A model generated the notes under the pieces. That model did not search any database, was not told where the DNA came from, and saw nothing but the letters and a program-made list of their open reading frames with translations. From NCBI GenBank assembly GCA_902775375.1, contig CACYLU010000002.1:62001-126000 (forward strand): a stretch of DNA of 64,000 nt, in the 5' to 3' direction. The translations under genes were made by a program, and so were the position numbers. This DNA comes from an uncultured Bacteroidales bacterium. Lineage in GTDB: Bacteria; Bacteroidota; Bacteroidia; Bacteroidales; Bacteroidaceae. Every line of letters begins with the position of its first letter. Position 1 is the stretch's first letter. Of this stretch, positions 53,547-62,355 are shown piece by piece.

Positions 53547-54884
53547 ATGTTGAAGACATTTTCAATTGGAGGTGTTCATCCTCATGGAAATAAACTTTCA
53601 GCAGGTCAGCCCATTGTCAAAGCTGCTATTCCTTCCAAAGTAGCTATCTTATTAGGACAGCACATTGGTGCGCCCGCCAAACCTATTGTGGCCAAGGGTG
53701 ATACGGTGAAAGTGGGGCAAAAGATTGCGGAACCTGGTGGTTTTGTTTCTGCTGCCATTCATTCGTCCGTTAGCGGAAAGGTGTCTAAGATAGATACCAT
53801 TATTGATGCCAGTGGTTATCCAAAACCTGCTATTTTCATAGATGTTGAGGGTGATGAGTGGCTTGAAGGTATTGACCGTTCTGACACACTGATTAAGGAG
53901 TGTACACTTACTCCAGAAGAGATAAATAAAAAAGTAGCTGATATGGGCATCGTTGGTATGGGCGGTGCTTGTTTCCCAACGCAAGTGAAGCTCTCTCCAC
54001 CTCCTGCGTTTAAGCCTGAATGTGTGGTGATTAATGGTGCTGAATGTGAGCCATATCTTACAGCAGATCATCGTTTGATGTTAGAACATGCGCCAGAAAT
54101 CATGGTTGGAGTGAGTATCTTGATGAAATCTATGCGTGTCAATAAGGCTTATATTGGTGTGGAAAACAATAAACCAGATGCAATTGCAGCATTGGAGAAT
54201 GCAGCCAAGGATTTCACTGGTATTGAGATTGTTCCTTTAAAGATGAAGTACCCTCAAGGAGGTGAGAAACAGCTTATTCAAGCTATTACTAATAGATATG
54301 TAGGCAGTGGTGCTTTGCCAATCTCAACAGGTGCTTTAGTGCAGAATGTAGGTACAGCTTTCGCAGTGTATGAAGCTGTGCAAAAGAATAAACCGTTGTT
54401 TGAGCGTGTGGTTACCGTAACAGGTAAATCAGTCAAGCAACCAGGTAACTTTTTGGTACGTATAGGTACTCCAATTCAGCAACTTATTGATGCTTGTGGT
54501 GGATTACCAGATGATACTGGCAAGGTGATTAGTGGCGGACCTATGATGGGGAAGGCACTGGTCAATACAGATGTTCCTACAGCTAAAGGAACATCTGGTA
54601 TTACTATCATGAATCAGAAAGATGCTAAGCGCGGTGAAGTGCAACCTTGTATTCGTTGTGCCAAGTGTGTGGGTGCTTGTCCGATGGGCTTGGAGCCATA
54701 CCTAATGGCACAGTTAGCTGAACATGCAGAGTTTGAGAGATTAGAGAAAGAAGACATTATGGACTGCTTGAGTTGCGGCGCCTGCCAGTTCACTTGTCCT
54801 GCCAATCGTCCTTTGCTGGATTATATCAGTTTAGGTAAGGCGAAGGTTGGAGCTATTATTCGTGCCCGCAACGCTAAAAAATAA
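53547..54884 (+). CDS. rnfC: RnfC, NADH-binding subunit of the Rnf complex
   Basis: A 445-residue peripheral subunit. It has the RnfC N-terminal barrel-sandwich region (GGVHPHGNKLSAGQPI), the GMGGACFPTQVKL nucleotide-binding element, and ECEPYLTADH. At the C-terminus sit two 4Fe-4S clusters (CIRCAKCVGACP and CLSCGACQFTCP). It exchanges electrons with NAD at the inner side of the membrane. Length and motifs are normal. It is 30 nt after rnfB and 6 nt before rnfD. Confidence 0.95.
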   Translation: MLKTFSIGGVHPHGNKLSAGQPIVKAAIPSKVAILLGQHIGAPAKPIVAKGDTVKVGQKIAEPGGFVSAAIHSSVSGKVSKIDTIIDASGYPKPAIFIDVEGDEWLEGIDRSDTLIKECTLTPEEINKKVADMGIVGMGGACFPTQVKLSPPPAFKPECVVINGAECEPYLTADHRLMLEHAPEIMVGVSILMKSMRVNKAYIGVENNKPDAIAALENAAKDFTGIEIVPLKMKYPQGGEKQLIQAITNRYVGSGALPISTGALVQNVGTAFAVYEAVQKNKPLFERVVTVTGKSVKQPGNFLVRIGTPIQQLIDACGGLPDDTGKVISGGPMMGKALVNTDVPTAKGTSGITIMNQKDAKRGEVQPCIRCAKCVGACPMGLEPYLMAQLAEHAEFERLEKEDIMDCLSCGACQFTCPANRPLLDYISLGKAKVGAIIRARNAKK

Positions 54885-54890
54885 TCTACA

Positions 54891-55886
54891 ATGGATAATA
54901 AATTAATAGTATCACTTTCGCCCCACGATCATGCCAATGACAGCGTGCAGAAGAATATGTATGGTGTGCTTATTGCACTTATACCTGCTTTCCTCGTTTC
55001 ATTGTTAGCTTTTGGCATAGGTTCACTTGTGGTTACTGCTGTCTCTGTAGTATCCTGCGTGTTTTTCGAATGGGCAATTAGTAAGTATATCTTGAAACGA
55101 GAACGCCTTTCTATCACTGATGGTTCTGCAATCATAACAGGTGTATTGTTGGCGTTTAATCTACCTTCTAACTTACCAATTTGGATTATAATCCTTGGCG
55201 CTTTGTTTGCCATAGGGGTAGGTAAGATGTCATTTGGTGGTTTGGGTTGTAATCCCTTCAATCCTGCTTTGGCTGGCCGTATCTTTTTGTTGATTTCATT
55301 CCCAGTGCAAATGACTTCATGGCCAGTGGCAGGACAACTTACCGTAGATGCTACTACTGCAGCTACCCCTTTATCGTTGATGAAGCAAGCTGTAAATGGC
55401 AATCCTGGAGCGTTGGCTGATTTACCAGATGCTTTGGGTATGTTGCTTGGCAATAATATTGGAGGATCATTAGGTGAGGTAAGTGCTTTGGCATTGCTGC
55501 TTGGTGGATGTTATATGCTGTGGAAGAAAGTTATTACTTGGCATATTCCTGTATCAATCCTGGGAACAGTGTTTGTGTTTGCAGGTATTATGTACTTGGT
55601 TGATCCGACAGTATATCCATCTCCTGAATATCATCTGCTTAGTGGTGGCTTGATGTTAGGTGCCATCTTTATGGCTACTGACTATGTGACTTCTCCTATG
55701 AGCCATCGTGGACAGTTGCTCTATGGTGTTTGTATAGGTGTAATAACTATGATCATCCGTCTCTTTGGCTCTTATCCTGAAGGTATGTCATTCGCCATTT
55801 TCATCATGAACGGATTTGTGCCATTGATTAATACGTATGTTAAACCTAAAAGATTCAGCAGTAAGGCTGTTAGTGTAAAGAAATGA
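54891..55886 (+). CDS. rnfD: RnfD, flavin-carrying membrane subunit
   Basis: A 331-residue membrane protein related to NqrB. It has about eight or more helices and conserved elements SPHDHANDSVQKNMY, GLGCNPFNPALAGR and MATDYVTSPM. The Thr in TTAATPLS is at the position where FMN is attached in this family. It forms part of the ion-translocating core. It overlaps rnfG by 4 nt. Confidence 0.94.
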   Translation: MDNKLIVSLSPHDHANDSVQKNMYGVLIALIPAFLVSLLAFGIGSLVVTAVSVVSCVFFEWAISKYILKRERLSITDGSAIITGVLLAFNLPSNLPIWIIILGALFAIGVGKMSFGGLGCNPFNPALAGRIFLLISFPVQMTSWPVAGQLTVDATTAATPLSLMKQAVNGNPGALADLPDALGMLLGNNIGGSLGEVSALALLLGGCYMLWKKVITWHIPVSILGTVFVFAGIMYLVDPTVYPSPEYHLLSGGLMLGAIFMATDYVTSPMSHRGQLLYGVCIGVITMIIRLFGSYPEGMSFAIFIMNGFVPLINTYVKPKRFSSKAVSVKK

Positions 55887-56536
55887 AGAAATTAGAATCA
55901 TCATTAAAGAACATGGTATTGGTGCTTACGGGCATAACAATCATCTGTGTAGGTTTGCTGGCTGCCATGAATGAGGTGACCAAAGAACCGATTGCTGCAG
56001 CTAATGCTAAAGCGCTAAGCGATGCTGTGAATTCCGTAGTTCCAGGCTTTGACAATAATCCTATTCAGGAGATGAAAATACAGGATGTAGATGGCGTGTC
56101 CTACAAAATTTATCCTGCTATGAAGGGTAGTGAGTATATCGGTGCTGCTGTTGAAAGTACTGTAATGGGTTTTGGTGGCGATCTCACTATTCTCGTTGGT
56201 TTCAACAAAGATGGCCAAATAAACGACTATTCTTTGTTGAACCATGCAGAAACTCCAGGCTTGGGTGCTAAGGCAGATACTTGGTTTAAGAGTGGTGCCA
56301 AGGGAGACATTACAGGTAAGAGCCCCAAGGATGGTCCATTAACAGTAAGTAAGGATGGAGGGCAGATTGATGCTATCACTGCGTCTACCATTACTTCTCG
56401 TGCTTTTTTAAAGGCTGTAAATGCTGCCTATGCTGCTTTTTCAGGTCAGACTGTTGACGGTGCTACAGGTGCTACACAACAGGCAACAAGTCAAGTTATT
56501 GTTTCATCAGACACCGTTAAGGGTGCCGCTAATTAA
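55883..56536 (+). CDS. rnfG: RnfG, periplasmic flavoprotein subunit
   Basis: A 217-residue protein with one N-terminal helix (about 10-27) and an FMN-binding domain. Motifs visible are ETPGLGAKAD and, around residues 166-169, TAST before ITSRAF. This is a variant of the usual SGAT flavin-attachment site, and it keeps the Thr that carries FMN. The C-terminus is a Thr/Gln-rich tail of about 25 residues. ApbE, which attaches the flavin, is not in the window. Confidence 0.93.
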   Translation: MKKLESSLKNMVLVLTGITIICVGLLAAMNEVTKEPIAAANAKALSDAVNSVVPGFDNNPIQEMKIQDVDGVSYKIYPAMKGSEYIGAAVESTVMGFGGDLTILVGFNKDGQINDYSLLNHAETPGLGAKADTWFKSGAKGDITGKSPKDGPLTVSKDGGQIDAITASTITSRAFLKAVNAAYAAFSGQTVDGATGATQQATSQVIVSSDTVKGAAN

Positions 56537-56554
56537 ATAAGGAGGGTAAATATC

Positions 56555-57142
56555 ATGAGTAACCTGAAAGTATTAATCAACGGCATCGTTAACGAAAACC
56601 CTACATTCGTGCTGATGCTGGGTATGTGTCCAACATTGGGTACAACCTCAAGTGCCATTAATGGTATGTCGATGGGCTTGGCTACTGCCTTTGTGCTTAT
56701 TTGTTCTAACACTGTGATCGCAGCTGTTAAAAACGTCATTCCTAACATGGTGCGCATCCCTTCGTTCATTGTCATCATTGCATCGTTTGTGACATTGCTA
56801 CAAATGGTAATGCAGGCATATGTACCTGATCTGTATAAGACTTTAGGCCTTTTTATCCCACTTATAGTGGTGAACTGTATTGTGCTAGGTCGTGCTGAAG
56901 CATTTGCTTCTAAAAATGGTCCTGTTTCATCGTTCTTTGATGGCTTGGGAATTGGCTTGGGCTTTACATTCGCACTTACATTATTGGGTGCAGTGCGTGA
57001 ATTACTGGGTACTGGTAAAATGTTTAACCTTTCTCTTGTTCCTGAAGACTATGGCATGTTGCTCTTTGTATTGGCTCCAGGAGCTTTTATAGCACTCGGA
57101 TTTCTTGTGGCAATTGTCAATAGGTTGAGAGGAGTTAATTGA
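56555..57142 (+). CDS. rnfE: RnfE, membrane subunit
   Basis: A 195-residue protein with six hydrophobic helices and the NqrD/RnfE elements NENPTFVLMLGMCPTLG and CIVLGRAEAFASKNGP. It pairs with RnfA to make the membrane core. Length and order are normal. It starts 18 nt after rnfG. Confidence 0.95.
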   Translation: MSNLKVLINGIVNENPTFVLMLGMCPTLGTTSSAINGMSMGLATAFVLICSNTVIAAVKNVIPNMVRIPSFIVIIASFVTLLQMVMQAYVPDLYKTLGLFIPLIVVNCIVLGRAEAFASKNGPVSSFFDGLGIGLGFTFALTLLGAVRELLGTGKMFNLSLVPEDYGMLLFVLAPGAFIALGFLVAIVNRLRGVN

Positions 57143-57161
57143 GAATAGAAAATAAAGGATT

Positions 57162-57740
57162 ATGGAATTATTATTGATATTCATTGCTGCGATATTTGTT
57201 AATAATATCGTTTTCTCACAGTTCTTGGGCATCTGCCCATTTCTGGGAGTTTCAAAGAAAATTGACACAGCTTTGGGCATGAGTGCTGCGGTGGCTTTTG
57301 TACTTACATTAGCAACTATTGTTACTTACTTAATACAAAAATTTGTGCTTGATGCATTCGAGTTGCAGTACCTGCAAACAATTACCTTCATTTTGGTAAT
57401 TGCTTCTTTGGTACAAATGCTTGAGATTGTACTCAAGAAGATCTCACCTTCGCTTTATCAGGCGCTGGGTGTCTTCCTTCCGCTTATCACTACCAACTGT
57501 GCCGTACTGGGTGTAGCCATTTTGGTGATTCAGAAGGATTATGATTTGCTTACCGGAGTTGTCTATGCCTTTGCAACAGCATTGGGCTTTGGTTTGGCAT
57601 TGGTGTTGTTTGCTGGTATTCGTGAGCAGATGAGCTTGGTGAACATACCTAAAGGAATGAGAGGTACACCTATCGCTCTTATTGTGGCAGGCTTGCTGGC
57701 TATGGCCTTCATGGGTTTTAGTGGTGTAGTGAAAGTATAA
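57162..57740 (+). CDS. rnfA: RnfA, membrane subunit
   Basis: A 192-residue protein with six helices and the NqrE/RnfA motifs NNIVFSQFLGICPFLG and TTNCAVLGVA. Last gene of the operon, ordered B-C-D-G-E-A as in other Bacteroidota. The complex couples ferredoxin:NAD electron flow to pumping of Na+ or H+. A hairpin follows 11 nt downstream. Confidence 0.95.
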   Translation: MELLLIFIAAIFVNNIVFSQFLGICPFLGVSKKIDTALGMSAAVAFVLTLATIVTYLIQKFVLDAFELQYLQTITFILVIASLVQMLEIVLKKISPSLYQALGVFLPLITTNCAVLGVAILVIQKDYDLLTGVVYAFATALGFGLALVLFAGIREQMSLVNIPKGMRGTPIALIVAGLLAMAFMGFSGVVKV

Positions 57741-57751
57741 TATAAAATAAC

Positions 57752-57783
57752 GAAAGCAACTATCTTCACAGACAGTTGCTTTC
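57752..57783. terminator. Hairpin after rnfA
   Basis: GAAAGCAACT (57752-57761) pairs perfectly with AGTTGCTTTC (57774-57783) across a 12-nt loop. The T-rich side lies on the minus strand (GTTATTTTATATT), so it may end a short minus-strand RNA as well as rnf mRNA. Confidence 0.6.
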
Positions 57784-57825
57784 ACACCGAAATTCAAATA
57801 AGTGATTTGATAAATCAAACCATTG

Positions 57826-57856
57826 CAAAGATACGTTTAATTCGGGAATAATCAAA
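57826..57856 (-). promoter_or_regulatory. Consensus minus-strand promoter with no gene downstream
   Basis: The minus strand reads TTTG (57856-57853), 19 nt, then TATCTTTG (57833-57826). It points at the rnfA hairpin and no minus-strand gene follows. Confidence 0.55.
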
Positions 57857-57895
57857 GCGTTTGTAAATTTTTTTTGATAGCAGACAAGAATCAGA

Positions 57896-58954
57896 ATGAG
57901 AAAGCACTTATTCATAATATGCTTTATGGCATTTACTATGTTTCTGCCTGCACAGATAGCTGCCCAGCATCGTCATACTCTGTTTCAAAGGTTAGATAGC
58001 CTTTTAGATGTAAGAGACATGCGCACAAAACTAGATACTAATTATGTGTCGCGTCCAGATAAGCATTGGAATCTTCGCCTAATAAATAACATTTCTGGCA
58101 ATAACTTCAATCTCCGAGTTGTAGATAACATTTTTGATTCTAAATACGTATTCTATTTCCGCTTTAAAGATCCACTCCGTCACACCATGACTTTGAGTGC
58201 TAACTATCGTGGTTTGGCAGTATCATTTGCCTTCAATCCTGCTAGTATGTTTGGAAAGAAAACCAGTACTGAAATTAATGTTAACTCTTATGGCAATCAT
58301 TTTGGTCTAGACTTTCTTTATGAATCAAATGGAAAATTTGAAGGTAAAATTGAAGCGGATGGTGAGGATTTTGAGTTGGCTTCAATCGTTCGTGAGAAGA
58401 GTCTTACCATTAATGCATACTATGCATTTAATGGTAAAAAATTCTCATATCCTGCCGCTTTTAGTCAGTCTTATCTTCAGAAGCGGAGTGCAGGCAGTTT
58501 GATGGCAGGGCTTTCTTACAATCGTGGTTCAGTTAGTGTAATTGACGATGGCGAGCCAGATTCACAGTTATATGGTTCTGAAGAAGGGGATCCAGATTCA
58601 GATTCCTATGATCCTAATGATGTTGAGAAAATAAAAATGAGTTATGCTAGCATAGGACTTGGGTATGGCTATAACTTTGTTCCTAATCGAAAATGGTTAT
58701 TTCACATTTCAACGTTGCCTTCTATTGTTTTTTGGCGCGAAAATAAACTTATTAAGACTATAGGTGTTGAGATGTTGAAAGCTACCTTTCCTGAAATTAC
58801 TATTGTGGCTCGTGGTTCCATCGTTCATTATTTCAAGCATTTTTTTATGGGACTCACTATGGTTTATAATTATACATCTGCTGGCGATTATGAATTTATT
58901 CGTTTATCGCATAATAAGTGGCGCGCTAGACTTATTCTTGGTAAACGGTTCTAA
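57896..58954 (+). CDS. DUF4421-like outer-membrane protein
   Basis: A 352-residue protein with a signal peptide (1-23). An N-terminal segment (LFQRLDSLLDVRDMRTKLDTNYVSRPDKHWNLRL) precedes many beta strands, as in DUF4421 proteins. An acidic, low-complexity loop (DGEPDSQLYGSEEGDPDSD) sits near residue 220. The end, RARLILGKRF, has the terminal Phe of barrel proteins. Function is unknown. It stands alone after the rnf operon, with a short hairpin at its stop. Confidence 0.75.
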   Translation: MRKHLFIICFMAFTMFLPAQIAAQHRHTLFQRLDSLLDVRDMRTKLDTNYVSRPDKHWNLRLINNISGNNFNLRVVDNIFDSKYVFYFRFKDPLRHTMTLSANYRGLAVSFAFNPASMFGKKTSTEINVNSYGNHFGLDFLYESNGKFEGKIEADGEDFELASIVREKSLTINAYYAFNGKKFSYPAAFSQSYLQKRSAGSLMAGLSYNRGSVSVIDDGEPDSQLYGSEEGDPDSDSYDPNDVEKIKMSYASIGLGYGYNFVPNRKWLFHISTLPSIVFWRENKLIKTIGVEMLKATFPEITIVARGSIVHYFKHFFMGLTMVYNYTSAGDYEFIRLSHNKWRARLILGKRF

Positions 58955-58964
58955 TACCGTTTTT
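58943..58964 (+). terminator. Short terminator at the end of the DUF4421 gene
   Basis: AAACGGT (58943-58949) pairs with ACCGTTT (58956-58962), followed by TT. The stop codon lies in the loop. Confidence 0.5.
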
Positions 58965-59006
58965 AACTGCTATTTTCAATAGAGGCATTTCTGTGGATTG
59001 ACCTTT

Positions 59007-59684
59007 TCAGAACAAGTCAAGCTGATGACTATTGTCATACACTTCTTTCTTGAATTTCAACAACTCATTCTTTGTCAACTTATGTGTTGATGGCTTTTTA
59101 TTCTCGTCTTCTGGATAAGCACCTGTTTGCCTAAGGTAGCGATAAACAGTAGAATAACTGCGTATGTTGAGCAATGTCATGATGCGGCTTACGGGTAAAC
59201 CATTTTCATATAGCTGACGACATTGTTGTGGTTTGTCTTTATTTCGTTTATTTACGCTGCCTTCTTTCCTGCCAAACTTTATCCCCCTTTTCTCGGCTTC
59301 ATCACGACCTTCATGTACACGAGCTATAAATACATTTTTTTTTAGTGATAATAGGGCTTGAGTAATATGACTGAGTACCTGGCCTGCAAGCCCTTTCGTA
59401 TTTAAATTGTCATCAAGTGAGATGAAGGTAACTCCCATGCCTACAAGTTCATAGAGTAGCAACAATACTTTCTCTATTTTAGTACCTATACAATCGAGGC
59501 GGCAAACAATAAATGTGTCACCAGCACGTAGATTATCAAGGCATTTTTTTAGCTTTGGCCTATCTGCATGTACACCAGTAAGCGTCTCCTGATAGATGCG
59601 CTCACATCCAGATTCTTGCAGCCGTTTTATCTGCTGTTTTAGCGTATCCTCAATTTCACTACAGTATGCATATCCAACTTTCAT
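59007..59684 (-). CDS. Serine recombinase (resolvase-like) with degenerate active site and C-terminal clamp-binding motif
   Basis: A 225-residue protein. The resolvase domain keeps the nucleophile position (VGYAYCSE, Ser9), an Arg (DRPKLKKCL) and the RLD stretch. The usual YARVS Arg is Tyr, and the second Arg of RLDRLGR reads Cys/Thr (RLDCIGTK). In gamma-delta resolvase these arginines (R8, R71) are needed for catalysis. A helix-turn-helix follows (NGLPVSRIMTLLNIRSYSTVYRYLRQ, about 165-192). The last residues HQLDLF contain QLDLF, a perfect sliding-clamp-binding pentapeptide. It lies 8 nt after an outer-membrane gene and is probably in that operon. Confidence 0.8.
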   Translation of the reverse strand: MKVGYAYCSEIEDTLKQQIKRLQESGCERIYQETLTGVHADRPKLKKCLDNLRAGDTFIVCRLDCIGTKIEKVLLLLYELVGMGVTFISLDDNLNTKGLAGQVLSHITQALLSLKKNVFIARVHEGRDEAEKRGIKFGRKEGSVNKRNKDKPQQCRQLYENGLPVSRIMTLLNIRSYSTVYRYLRQTGAYPEDENKKPSTHKLTKNELLKFKKEVYDNSHQLDLF

Positions 59685-59692
59685 TGCTATAT

Positions 59693-60376
59693 TTATTTAG
59701 TAATATCAAACAAGTAAGTCAGCTTTATACTAATGGTGGTATTGGCTGAACGTCCAAAATAATCTTTCTTCTCATTACCAAAAAAGTCAGACAATGCATA
59801 AAAATACCTTCCTTCTAAAAGGAAATTGCCTGCTTTGCGAGCTTTCATCTCAAAACCAATGCCACCAGCAATGCCATAATCAAACTTATGCTTCACATCC
59901 AACGTGTGTTGCTCTACTGTTACGCCTGTAATACTGTCCCAATCGCCACTTATCTTACTTTTATCATTGAGGTAGAAGCCTATCTGTGGCCCACCATCAA
60001 TGAAGAACTGAAACTTCTTGCCAAAAGCCAGATGTGCCAAGAAGGGAATGTCAATATAGTTCATAGTGCGTTGGAAGTGCAAGTCATCAAAGTCTTCTAC
60101 AAATTCCTTCCAACCATGTTGTGAGAAATTAACCTCCATTCGTACGCCACAAATCATCCCAAAATATTTCTCAGATATATATCGAGCAGAAACTCCAAAT
60201 ATTGTACCCATTAACTGGTTTTGTCTTACAGAAGGGGAAAACTGTGCACTAGTTAGATTAACACCAACATTGACACCTACAGAAAAATTGTTCAGTAAGT
60301 CCCCTACCTGTGCGAAAGCTCCATTTGATATGAATGCTAATGCAAAGAAAAGCCCTATGCTACGGAGCCATTTCAT
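59693..60376 (-). CDS. Outer-membrane beta-barrel protein (porin family)
   Basis: A 227-residue protein with a signal peptide (1-22, GAFA-Q). The eight-stranded pattern of the OMP_b-brl family is visible, with GVNVGVNLTSAQF at the start and TTISIKLTYLFDITK at the end. It has no catalytic motif. It overlaps the LysM gene by 4 nt and runs almost into the recombinase gene, so the three are one unit. Confidence 0.82.
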   Translation of the reverse strand: MKWLRSIGLFFALAFISNGAFAQVGDLLNNFSVGVNVGVNLTSAQFSPSVRQNQLMGTIFGVSARYISEKYFGMICGVRMEVNFSQHGWKEFVEDFDDLHFQRTMNYIDIPFLAHLAFGKKFQFFIDGGPQIGFYLNDKSKISGDWDSITGVTVEQHTLDVKHKFDYGIAGGIGFEMKARKAGNFLLEGRYFYALSDFFGNEKKDYFGRSANTTISIKLTYLFDITK

Positions 60377-62196
60377 TTGTCAAAATCCAGTTTTATCAGT
60401 TCAAACTTTGGCGTGAATCTCACGAAGAAAACTTTTTTATTTATAAAACCACCCCAATTGTTTACACGATCAAACTTAAAGCCTGTTTGTATAGGAGTAA
60501 GTTTCATCTTGTCAAGGTTGTTCTCCAAGCCAGAGCCATAAAGGGCTAGTCCTTTGAGGAAGAAGAAACCCGTGTCAAATCCCAACATACCATATTTTGG
60601 ATAACGTTCTTCCATATCTTTGCCATACCACTTGCGGAAGTTTGCATTGAAGCTTCTAGGAGCAGCTAATAGGTTATTCGTATAGAAGGATGCATAGAAA
60701 TAGGTGTCAAGGTCAAAGAATGCAGACAAATGATCCTTGGTGTAAGTTTGCCATTCTGGATAACCGAACAAATGTACCTCAGCATTAATTTTCTCTTTAT
60801 ATAGCGAATCGCTAACCATTGAACTTAGCTGTGGTAAGGTCTTAATAAGTACTGTATTGCTTCCAGAAGTAGGAACAAACACATTTGATTTGTCTTTTTG
60901 CAAAGCAGCTTGCATCTCATTGGACGAAGCATCTTCACTCAAGTCGGTAAATGACATCTGTTTGCTGGTTAACTCCTCTCGTAAGCCCTTGATAAAATCG
61001 GCTTTCTCTTCTGTTCCAGTTTTTGCGTTAAGGAAGATAACATGGGCACGAGGGAATTGCCGAACAAAATGTTCGTATACTTCAGAGTAGAGATAAGACT
61101 GAGGAGTGTTAATCTGATAGATGTCAGGATTTCGGTACACAGTGTTGTCGCGGCTGGTAAATGGAATCACTAAGCGTACATGGTGCTTGTTGGCGAAATC
61201 AGCCATCGGTTTAATCTGATCAGTGTATAAAGGACCAAAAATTATGTTCATTTGTTTCATTTCAGGCTTGGCTAAGACAGCTTCGATAGATGCCACCGTA
61301 TTGCCTGAATCATAGGTGTACAAGTCGATAGACGTTCCAGTGCGTTTTAGACTATCCACAGCCAATAAGAATCCCTGATAGTACTCTATCATACGTGAAC
61401 TCTCTGCTTTCCCTTGTTCGCCAGGAACAAGAGGTAAAACAACAGCAGCCTTTATTACATTGATTTTTTGGTCTGCTACCTTGTTTTGACTGAAAAGCTC
61501 AGCATCGGTAGGTTGTTTCTCTTCTTGGGGTTTAGTGACTTGTAAAGCTTTAGCATACGGGATACAAAGCAGTTTACCTTTCTTCAACTTCTTGACATCT
61601 TTGATTTCTGGGTTGGCATCAATCAACTCTTGTTCTGTAATACTATACATTCGAGCAATGCTGTATACAGTTTCTTTTCGTGCCACCTTATGCATCTCCC
61701 TGCATCGACTCTGTACAGGACCCTGTATGCCTTGAGGTGTCTTAGGTCCCTCAGGTTGAGTGGTTTGAACTTGTTTGTTTGGTTCTTCTAATGCAACAGA
61801 TTTCCCTTGTGGAATATTAATTACTTGTCCAAAACGGAAATTTTTCTCATTCAAACCAGGATTAGCATCGAGAATGGACTTTACTGTCACTTTATATTTT
61901 TGCGACAAGCCATAGAGCGTTTCACCTTGCTGAATTGTATGGAAGGTTCCTTGTTCAGTAACTGTATCTGGACGAGGCACTTTTAGTTGCTTTCCCTCAA
62001 CAATCACTTGATCGCTTCCTGGATTGAGTTTAATAATAGCATCAACAGTAGTGCCATACATATTTGAAATAGAGTAGAGGCTTTGACCTTTCTGAATAGT
62101 ATGGATAATGTATGTCTGATTTTCCTGTGCATGAGTTAATACAATAAAAGTTGAAGCCAACAGAAATGAGAGGCATACTTTACTAAATATTTTCAT
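60373..62196 (-). CDS. LysM-repeat protein with periplasmic-binding (LpoA-like) domain
   Basis: A 607-residue protein with a signal peptide (1-23). Three LysM repeats (about 28-73, 82-128 and 166-213; for example HTIQKGQSLYSISNMYGTT) bind peptidoglycan. From about residue 245 a type-1 periplasmic-binding fold follows (NVIKAAVVLPLVPG, MIEYYQGFLLAVDSL, NIIFGPLYTDQIKPM), as in LpoA-type activators and amino-acid-binding proteins. It may sense or regulate wall synthesis. It is first in the operon with the barrel and recombinase genes. A TATTTTTG element lies upstream at 62247-62254. Confidence 0.87.
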   Translation of the reverse strand: MKIFSKVCLSFLLASTFIVLTHAQENQTYIIHTIQKGQSLYSISNMYGTTVDAIIKLNPGSDQVIVEGKQLKVPRPDTVTEQGTFHTIQQGETLYGLSQKYKVTVKSILDANPGLNEKNFRFGQVINIPQGKSVALEEPNKQVQTTQPEGPKTPQGIQGPVQSRCREMHKVARKETVYSIARMYSITEQELIDANPEIKDVKKLKKGKLLCIPYAKALQVTKPQEEKQPTDAELFSQNKVADQKINVIKAAVVLPLVPGEQGKAESSRMIEYYQGFLLAVDSLKRTGTSIDLYTYDSGNTVASIEAVLAKPEMKQMNIIFGPLYTDQIKPMADFANKHHVRLVIPFTSRDNTVYRNPDIYQINTPQSYLYSEVYEHFVRQFPRAHVIFLNAKTGTEEKADFIKGLREELTSKQMSFTDLSEDASSNEMQAALQKDKSNVFVPTSGSNTVLIKTLPQLSSMVSDSLYKEKINAEVHLFGYPEWQTYTKDHLSAFFDLDTYFYASFYTNNLLAAPRSFNANFRKWYGKDMEERYPKYGMLGFDTGFFFLKGLALYGSGLENNLDKMKLTPIQTGFKFDRVNNWGGFINKKVFFVRFTPKFELIKLDFDK

Positions 62197-62246
62197 TTTT
62201 TTGTGTTATTATCTAATTATACATATAGGCACAATATACCTTGATG

Positions 62247-62254
62247 CAAAAATA
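62247..62254 (-). promoter_or_regulatory. -7 promoter element for the LysM operon
   Basis: The minus strand reads TATTTTTG, 50 nt before the start codon. The -33 element is not clear. Confidence 0.45.
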
Positions 62255-62305
62255 CAATTAATAATTGAAATATTCCTTTGCATGGCACACTTTTTTACAT
62301 AGTGT

Positions 62306-62337
62306 TTTGTTTTTGACATACTTTTCTCTTATTTTTG
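62306..62337 (+). promoter_or_regulatory. Promoter of uvrA
   Basis: TTTG at 62306-62309, 20 nt, then TATTTTTG at 62330-62337, 18 nt before the start codon, giving a very short leader. Confidence 0.6.
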
Positions 62338-62355
62338 CGCTGCAAAAGTGATAAC

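Noticed and set aside
57444-57818. Minus-strand gene downstream of the 57.83-kb promoter
   Set aside because: The frame is antisense to rnfA and His/Gln/Thr-rich. A hairpin directly after the promoter makes a long transcript unlikely.
59007-59684. Phase-variation invertase with an invertible promoter nearby
   Set aside because: Two catalytic arginines are missing and no inverted repeats flank a promoter close to the gene.
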